A DNA stretch of 64,000 nt from Siphonodentalium dalli (lineage: Eukaryota > Mollusca > Scaphopoda > Gadilida > Siphonodentaliidae). The translations under genes and the position numbers were made by a program. The notes under the pieces are model-generated. The model ran no database searches. It had not been told where the DNA came from and worked only from the letters and a program-made list of their open reading frames with translations. The DNA lies in the NCBI GenBank assembly GCA_032622095.1, contig CP136063.1, positions 39,966,106-40,030,105 on the forward strand. The letters run 5' to 3'. Of the stretch, positions 61,901-64,000 are shown piece after piece. How positions within the stretch are numbered: position 1 is the stretch's first letter; every line of letters starts with the position of its first letter.

Positions 61901-63949
61901 GTTAAAAAGAATCTACGTATTTTTATTTTTTTTATTACACACCACTTGCAAGTTAAACACAAACTGCTGAAATTAATTTTATGGAAATATGCTGTTAGTT
62001 GGTCGCTCTGAGTGATGTCAGTTTGTGTATGGAAACCTCATGAAAGCCTAATGGTGTCAGATTGAATGGCATCAGTTTTCAGAACATTCTCAATACACTT
62101 GTGTAAATTGATCCAAGTCTGATGTACTGTTTTATCTTGATAAAACACCAGCATTCATGTCAAATACCAACATATTCTTCTAGCATATTCCAACAATAAC
62201 ACAAAATTTTAGTATTAGTGTAATATCTTCTAGCACCACCTGTACACAAAATGTGCTAGCAATATCTCAGCGATAAAATTATTATCACCCTACATTAATG
62301 ATAATCCTCGCCCGTGCCCAGTTGACGGGGTAGCACCTAGTCTTGACCTGTGGACACCCCAGTTACCAGCAGTCCAACCATTTAATAATTTACTTCTGAA
62401 ATAATATATCCTAATATACATGTACTTCTTGTCAATAAAACTGAAGCGAAGGCTTTTCTCCATTTTTACAAAAAAAGTACCAGTATCTTTAAGAGGGGGC
62501 CCCAGTGGCCCAATTGAATATCAGTGTTCAGCCCTCTTAATTCAGATTGTTTGGCTTTGGCAATCCGCTACGGCAACAGTATGCCATGGCACAGTTTGCT
62601 TCAGCAAATTGCTTCGGCAATGCTGATTGCCGTAGCCAATTATGAAGGCTGAGAGCTATACATGTAGCACTTCCAAATCAGATATTTTTTAGCAGATTAT
62701 AAGATAAATCAGAATGTCAAGCATACCAGAGCTGTTTTCCCTCAAATTTAAAGAAAAACATCATGTTTGAGCCAATATGTTTTTCCTCCCGAGCCTCGGC
62801 CTCCTGTCTTGTAATCAATTCTCCAGAGTATTCCAGCAGGAAATCACCTGCCCGAAACTGCCTTTCAGCAAACACCCCGTACTCTGAAAAAGAGGTTGTA
62901 TTGATTTGAAGAATAATTCACCTCAATGTCTGTCATGCCATTTCAAAGGGATTACTGTGATATAGGCATCAAGCAAGAGATGGGCCATTGGCCCAGTCCA
63001 TAAATCCACTTTGGGTACAGTGCCTTTAGTGACAAACATGTTCCACGGATGTGGCAATACATACATGTACAGTAAAGCCCTAAGTAATCAACCTCTTAGC
63101 CAAAGCAGAATTATGGGTAACTTTTCAGGATTTAGTCAGAAATATGGCTTGTTGCCATTCATCGGAAGTGAGAGCTTTCCGATGAATGGCAACAAGCCAT
63201 ATTTCCGACTAAATCCTGAAAAGTTACCCAATTACAATTCTGCTTTGGTTAAGAGGTCGATTACTTAGGGCATTACTGTATAAGACAACTGAGAGCGGCT
63301 TATCTTGAGATTTCAAAGTTGAGAAAAATGGTAGAACTTTAAAAATCTCCCAGCAGCCCATTATAGCTCATTCGCCTTTTTGTCAGTCTGGCAAGCCACC
63401 GGGATAATAAATAAATTAGTATAAAATAAGTAAATAATCAAGATAGTCGAGAGATGGGGGTGAAGGAGAAGATCACTCGATCTTTTCGACCATCCCGGGC
63501 GCTTCGCGCCCATCTACTCACTCAGGATAGTCGAGAGACAATTGAGCGCCCTCTGCTCTAGGGAGACTAAAAGAGACTAGCTCTAATATGCAAACCTGAG
63601 ATTGATTACTACTGGGGGCCTTGACATTCGCAAATTTGCAACAGGTTTATGGTGGTTAAACTGTCAGAAATTTTATCTTTTAACCAATCACAAGCCAGCA
63701 ATTAATTAAAGTGAATTAGAATAAGTTATATATTAATAATAATATATTATTATTATTGATACAACATGTTAGAAAAAAAAATTAAATCAACAGATGAAAT
63801 ATTTGCTAGAATGCACTGAAAACAATAAACCAATCCTCACCTTTATGATCCGATATATATTTTAGCCGGAACCCATCCCTGTCCAATCCCGCACAACACC
63901 AATACTTCGCCTCATCCTCCGGTCTCATCTTCATGGAAGCATGTCTGTT
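37792..63949 (-). CDS. SET domain - acidic repeat - zinc finger - tyrosine-recombinase-like gene (5' partial, ~20 exons)
   Basis: Exons were found by reading GT-AG junctions and phases on the minus strand. In transcript order: 63841-63949, 62727-62883, 61648-61849 (SET domain); 57694-57706; 56941-56994; 55588-55697; nine acidic exons between 54397 and 46634; about 43730-45289 (zinc fingers and recombinase-like core); 42062-42133; 40503-40580; 39475-39564; 37792-37937 with TAA. Phases are 0-1, 1-2, 2-0, 0-1, 1-1, 1-0, nine 0-0, then 1-1, 1-1, 1-1, 1-stop. Every junction agrees except that following the large exon, which is unresolved. The first exon has an acceptor, so the gene continues beyond the window. 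The SET part resembles KMT5A/SETD8, a histone-lysine methyltransferase; the recombinase-like part resembles Crypton-type and related domesticated proteins. A nuclear, chromatin-linked role is inferred. Confidence 0.82.
38242..38365. repeat. foldback sequence in the last intron
   Basis: GACCTGCAATGGCTCAGCAG at the left pairs with CTGCTAAGCCATTGCAGGTC at the right, with TTCACATAGTCTTCT/AGAAGAATATGTGAA inside. The 74-residue frame across it is an artefact. Confidence 0.8.
38366..39474. other. intron; degenerate repeats only
   Basis: Contains a G run near 38654-38660 and, at about 38930-39430, diverged units with TATGGCCCTTTT in the style of the GGCCATAACTC family. No exon seen. Confidence 0.55.
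39475..39564 (-). CDS. SET gene exon: conserved C-terminal domain
   Basis: Acceptor CCATTTTAG, donor GTGAGT, phase 1-1, 90 bp. Encodes FFKWSDDATEKIKQDFKEFI and RKEKGNQLP. The W-[ST]-x2-E/A...F...LP pattern is, as I recall it, the short helical domain that follows the recombinase core in this family. Confidence 0.85.
39565..40502. other. intron without recognised features
   Basis: No repeat or exon recognised on either strand. Confidence 0.5.
40503..40580 (-). CDS. SET gene exon (78 bp), duplicate pair
   Basis: Acceptor CATTTTTTCAG, donor GTGAATA, phase 1-1. Reads YAQSMLKEGYSEAQSETDAA and CRNST. Only this phase lets the downstream exon stay open. Confidence 0.72.
40581..42061. other. intron between the duplicated exons
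   Basis: The first ~115 bp are copied with the exon (compare 42134-42245). A 68-bp foldback occurs at 41631-41698 (TCAGGTGCC...GGCACCTGA). A 65-residue plus-strand frame at 40999-41196 is not supported as a gene. Confidence 0.6.
42062..42133 (-). CDS. SET gene exon, duplicate of the next exon (72 bp)
   Basis: Acceptor CATTTTTTCAG, donor GTGAACA, phase 1-1. Reads DAQSVPKEGHSEVVADFASL and NST. Homologous with its flanking intron to the exon at 40503-40580; both are open in the phase needed, so both could be spliced or be alternatives. Confidence 0.65.
42525..42565 (-). CDS. candidate short exon, unplaced
   Basis: Acceptor ATATTCAG and donor GTAACT bracket 41 bp reading NKAKKLMAFIDLK in one frame. 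That frame ends in phase 0, but the following exon needs phase 1, so it does not join simply. It may be a real exon with a shifted boundary, a dead exon or chance. Confidence 0.3.
42885..43735 (+). repeat. tandem GGGGCATAACTC-type repeat, about five units
   Basis: Units near 42890, 43060, 43222, 43396 and 43563 (~160-175 bp) share GGCATAACTC, GGACGGAACC and AAAGTTATCATCCGGACAAC. The array ends in AACGGACGGACGTACTGG and abuts the end of the recombinase-like exon. It may have removed or displaced the missing catalytic part. Confidence 0.82.
43730..45289 (-). CDS. SET gene large exon: two zinc fingers and tyrosine-recombinase-like core
   Basis: Acceptor TGCTTTCAG in phase 0; open for ~520 codons. 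It starts RPDRMCFICKKVV with a C2H2 finger (C-x2-C, then H-x3-H in RHIKTH), then a basic linker, then a second C-x2-C/H-x4-C finger (ICSKCHRFF to HKRNCC). A long helical region follows. The C-terminal part matches a widespread animal family with a DNA breaking-rejoining fold: LTLFNARRGEE for the first catalytic Arg and NRHRASTIYASL for the second Arg box. The later GH motif and nucleophilic Tyr expected ~30 residues on are absent; the frame instead runs into GTTGTGGGTTGC-type repeat sequence. The 3' splice limit is unresolved. Catalysis is unlikely from this exon alone. Confidence 0.85.
45290..46633. other. intron with a hAT fragment and an unassigned open fragment
   Basis: At about 45653-45725, TTAGGGTCCTGCGAATTGG and repeated AATCGAATCGAAT resemble the left end of the hAT-type element at 30834. 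Around 46020-46265 on the minus strand a short frame (MDRMSAITDRVIELNSG) might be a coding relic; no family assigned. Confidence 0.5.
46634..46699 (-). CDS. acidic repeat exon 9, last and divergent (66 bp)
   Basis: Phase 0-0. Encodes PMEDDCSRSTVEVDNDCALS and TK. It lacks the TTFT tail; the most diverged unit, next to the zinc-finger exon. Confidence 0.78.
46793..47417. mobile_element. TAGCTCA-type element, degenerate, in the exon array
   Basis: Starts TAGCTTAACTT and ends AAGTTAAGCTA. Inside are AAGATGGCTGATGGCGGCC and ACATGTCAATGTCAACCT blocks and a GACGAACGTACAGACTGAC tail. Its presence explains most of the extra length of this array unit. Confidence 0.7.
47829..47939 (-). CDS. acidic repeat exon 8 (111 bp)
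   Basis: Phase 0-0. Begins PMDDDYTLSTVDVDDDC, two repeats, ends ARSTTFTTK. Confidence 0.8.
48077..49151. mobile_element. ~1.07-kb insert in the exon array, copy 1
   Basis: Interrupts the unit between ACACATTTTT and CTATATATATTTAATC, which are adjacent in short units. Contains a 117-bp hairpin at 48855-48971 (TACATGGCGAATATACTGTG against its complement) and an inverted copy of the unit's own CACTGGTGGCTCAAGGTCTG segment. Upstream parts are unique. Confidence 0.75.
49500..49676 (-). CDS. acidic repeat exon 7 (177 bp, longest)
   Basis: Phase 0-0. Four acidic repeats: begins PMDDDGTLSTVEVDDDY, includes VDDGCALFTVEVDNDC, ends ARSTTFTTK. Confidence 0.8.
50154..50297 (-). CDS. acidic repeat exon 6 (144 bp)
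   Basis: Phase 0-0. Begins PMEDDGTLSTVEVDDGC, variant tail FKLDDDCALSFTFTTK like exon 4. Confidence 0.8.
50780..50857 (-). CDS. acidic repeat exon 5 (78 bp, shortest of the standard type)
   Basis: Phase 0-0. Encodes PMDDDCTLSTVDVDDGC and then ARSTTFTTK, a single acidic repeat between head and tail. Confidence 0.8.
50993..52064. mobile_element. ~1.07-kb insert in the exon array, copy 2
   Basis: Near-identical to 48077-49151 with the same boundaries, including the hairpin (51773-51889). It was probably inserted once and copied along with the unit. Confidence 0.75.
52414..52557 (-). CDS. acidic repeat exon 4 (144 bp)
   Basis: Phase 0-0. Begins PMDDDGTLSTVEVDDDC and ends in a variant tail, VKLDDDCALSFTFTTK. 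Confidence 0.8.
53039..53182 (-). CDS. acidic repeat exon 3 (144 bp)
   Basis: Phase 0-0. Same coding sequence as the exon at 53663, in a unit 624 bp away. Confidence 0.8.
53663..53806 (-). CDS. acidic repeat exon 2 (144 bp)
   Basis: Phase 0-0. Begins PMDDDGTQSTVEMDDGC, three acidic repeats, ends ARSTTFTTK. Same sequence as the exon at 53039. Confidence 0.8.
54287..54397 (-). CDS. acidic repeat exon 1 in transcript order (111 bp)
   Basis: Phase 0-0. Begins PMDDDYTLSTVDVDDGC, two acidic 11-residue repeats, ends ARSTTFTTK. Confidence 0.8.
54808..55575. mobile_element. TAGCTCA-type element, 768 bp
   Basis: Ends TAGCTCAACTTAGG and TAAGTTGAGCTA are inverted. The interior is about four ~145-bp units with AAGATGGCTGCTGGCGGCCA, TTTTGGCCGAATGACCCC, CATCTACATGTCA and TACGACCTGTAGCC, ending with a GTTGACGGACAC tail. 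Intronic. Confidence 0.8.
55588..55697 (-). CDS. SET gene exon: serine/acidic linker
   Basis: Acceptor CTTTTTCAG, donor GTAAAT. 110 bp, phase 1 to 0. Encodes VSSDLSSDEEVEGSSCGSSS followed by QRDPWPYLRMSVREVK. SSDEE contexts resemble casein kinase 2 sites. Confidence 0.85.
56176..56901. mobile_element. TAGCTCA-type element, 726 bp
   Basis: Same ends and internal units as the copy at 54808, in the same orientation. Both are preceded by AAAGTGTCAATGACACTG, a near-palindrome that may belong to the element or its target. Confidence 0.8.
56941..56994 (-). CDS. SET gene exon: poly-aspartate
   Basis: Acceptor TATTTAG, donor GTGAGT. 54 bp, phase 1 to 1. Encodes Ile, eight Asp in a row and PFDVDKIS. 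The Asp run is a GAT microsatellite, so length variation between individuals is likely. Confidence 0.8.
57000..58780. other. intron around the microexon; otherwise unremarkable
   Basis: AT-rich; apart from the 13-nt exon at 57694 nothing was recognised. A 93-residue plus-strand frame (58328-58609) has no identifiable features. Confidence 0.5.
57694..57706 (-). CDS. SET gene 13-nt microexon
   Basis: GATGTCGCACATG between acceptor TTTTCAG and donor GTAAAT. It starts in phase 0 and ends in phase 1, exactly what the exons on both sides require, and adds Asp-Val-Ala-His plus the first base of Glu. Phase agreement is the main evidence; so short an exon could also be chance. Confidence 0.6.
58790..60586. 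mobile_element. TAGCTCA-type element, 1.8 kb, with a nested element
   Basis: Ends TAGCTCAACTT and AAGTTGAGCTA. Six or so internal units of AAGATGGCxxCTGGCxGCCA follow the nested insertion. The interruption at 58861-59722 accounts for most of its extra length. Confidence 0.8.
58861..59722. mobile_element. nested ~860-bp element with ~35-bp terminal inverted repeats
   Basis: The left end runs AGGCCAAAACAAACTGAATG then TGTTTCCCGTAAC; the right end runs GTTACGGGAAACATGCATTC then TTTTGTTTTGGCCT, its complement with few mismatches. The interior contains CGACCGACCG and GAATTATAAGACATGC duplicates. No transposase. Confidence 0.75.
60927..61454 (-). mobile_element. complete 528-bp TTAA element in an intron of the SET gene
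   Basis: TTAAAGATGG to CCACCTTTAA, TTAA on both sides, ending 194 bp from the SET exon donor. The internal 86-residue frame is intact (60938-61198). Confidence 0.9.
61648..61849 (-). CDS. SET gene exon: SET catalytic half
   Basis: Acceptor GTCTTTTCAG, donor GTATGG. 202 bp, phase 2 to 0. Contains CQLVNDGTGHERNC, PRLCIYAIKVIEAGTELLYD and YDYGDHSENLWWRKK. The ELLYDYGDxS ending is KMT5A-like. The usual R-x-x-N-H-S motif reads Q-L-V-N-D-G, with Asn kept but His changed to Asp, so activity is uncertain. No post-SET cysteines follow. Confidence 0.92.
61850..62726. other. SET gene intron with one foldback
   Basis: A ~125-bp imperfect foldback lies at about 62530-62655 (GGCTTTGGCAATC against GATTGCCGTAGCC). 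Nothing else recognised. Confidence 0.6.
62727..62883 (-). CDS. SET gene exon: SET core, N-terminal half
   Basis: Acceptor CTTTTTCAG, donor GTATGC. 157 bp, phase 1 to 2. Encodes GVFAERQFRAGDFLLEYSGE, then LITRQEAEAREEK and MMFFFKFEGKQLC. GDFLLEYSGE and MMFFF...LCIDA follow the SET cofactor-binding layout and are closest in my judgement to KMT5A. Confidence 0.9.
63068..63280. mobile_element. near-perfect 213-bp palindromic MITE, mariner-like ends
   Basis: Ends TACAGTAAAGCCCTAAGTAA and TTACTTAGGGCATTACTGTA; arms of about 100 bp pair almost completely, meeting around TCGGAAGTGAGAGCTTTCCGA. Same family as 19123-19258, with TA flanks as in Tc1/mariner-type elements. The open frame across it is an artefact of the palindrome. 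Confidence 0.88.
63281..63840. other. SET gene intron, no gene
   Basis: Contains a GC hairpin GGGCGC-TTC-GCGCCC near 63498 and GATAGTCGAGAGA twice (63445, 63526). Confidence 0.5.
63841..63949 (-). CDS. SET gene exon: start of SET domain
   Basis: Acceptor ATTATTCAG, donor GTGAGG. 109 bp, phase 0 to 1. Encodes NRHASMKMRPEDEAKYW, then CCAGLDRDGFRLKYISDHK, running into the next exon to give KEYGVFA, the usual GxGVFA entry of SET domains with one glycine replaced. Confidence 0.82.
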
Positions 63950-64000
63950 CTGAATAATATTCTTTCAAATTAGAACTTTAAAACATTTCACTATAGAACA

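Noticed and set aside
63011-63268. 85-residue plus-strand frame
   Set aside because: Runs through both arms of a palindromic MITE.

Overview
The window is animal nuclear DNA: AT-rich, intron-containing and dominated by repeats. The ~160-bp tandem repeats carrying GGCCATAACTC, the tandem repeats carrying AAGATGGCTGCTGGCGGCC, and the GACGGACGGACAGACAGACG-type tails are characteristic of bivalve and other molluscan genomes, so a bivalve mollusc is the likeliest source. This is inference, because no search could be run. No bacterial features were seen.

Left third (1-24.6 kb): two paralogous minus-strand C2H2 zinc-finger loci. The first (350-1318) keeps an open 11-finger frame; the second (14040-15600) is a pseudogene. 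They share ~400 bp of 5' flank. Between them lies a broken minus-strand Ty3/gypsy-like retrotransposon (4266-8344) cut off inside its integrase by a small DNA transposon. A 528-bp TTAA-flanked non-autonomous family occurs about ten times in the window, and one insertion can be compared with its empty site inside the same tandem repeat. At 20.6-24.6 kb two decayed zinc-finger arrays face each other as a ~4-kb inverted repeat.

Middle (24.6-37.7 kb): tandem repeats, including a 57/114-bp satellite with no length drift over 20 monomers, a 1,025-bp hAT-type element with a perfect 8-bp target duplication, and a probable second hAT-type element enclosing a ~2.6-kb repeat that is also present inverted at 16.8-18.9 kb.

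Right part (37.8-64 kb): one large minus-strand gene, 5' incomplete, recovered by splice-site and phase reading. In transcript order it encodes a KMT5A-like SET domain over three exons, a 13-nt microexon, an Asp run, a Ser/acidic exon, nine tandemly duplicated acidic exons (every one a multiple of 3 bp, eight of them differing by whole 33-bp steps), a large exon with two zinc-finger motifs and a tyrosine-recombinase-like core, and four small C-terminal exons. All junction phases agree except the one after the recombinase exon, which is unresolved. Every repeat across this 26 kb lies outside the called exons, with a possible exception at the 3' edge of the large exon. The SET plus recombinase-like fusion with an expanding array of phase-0 exons is the most interesting feature of the window.
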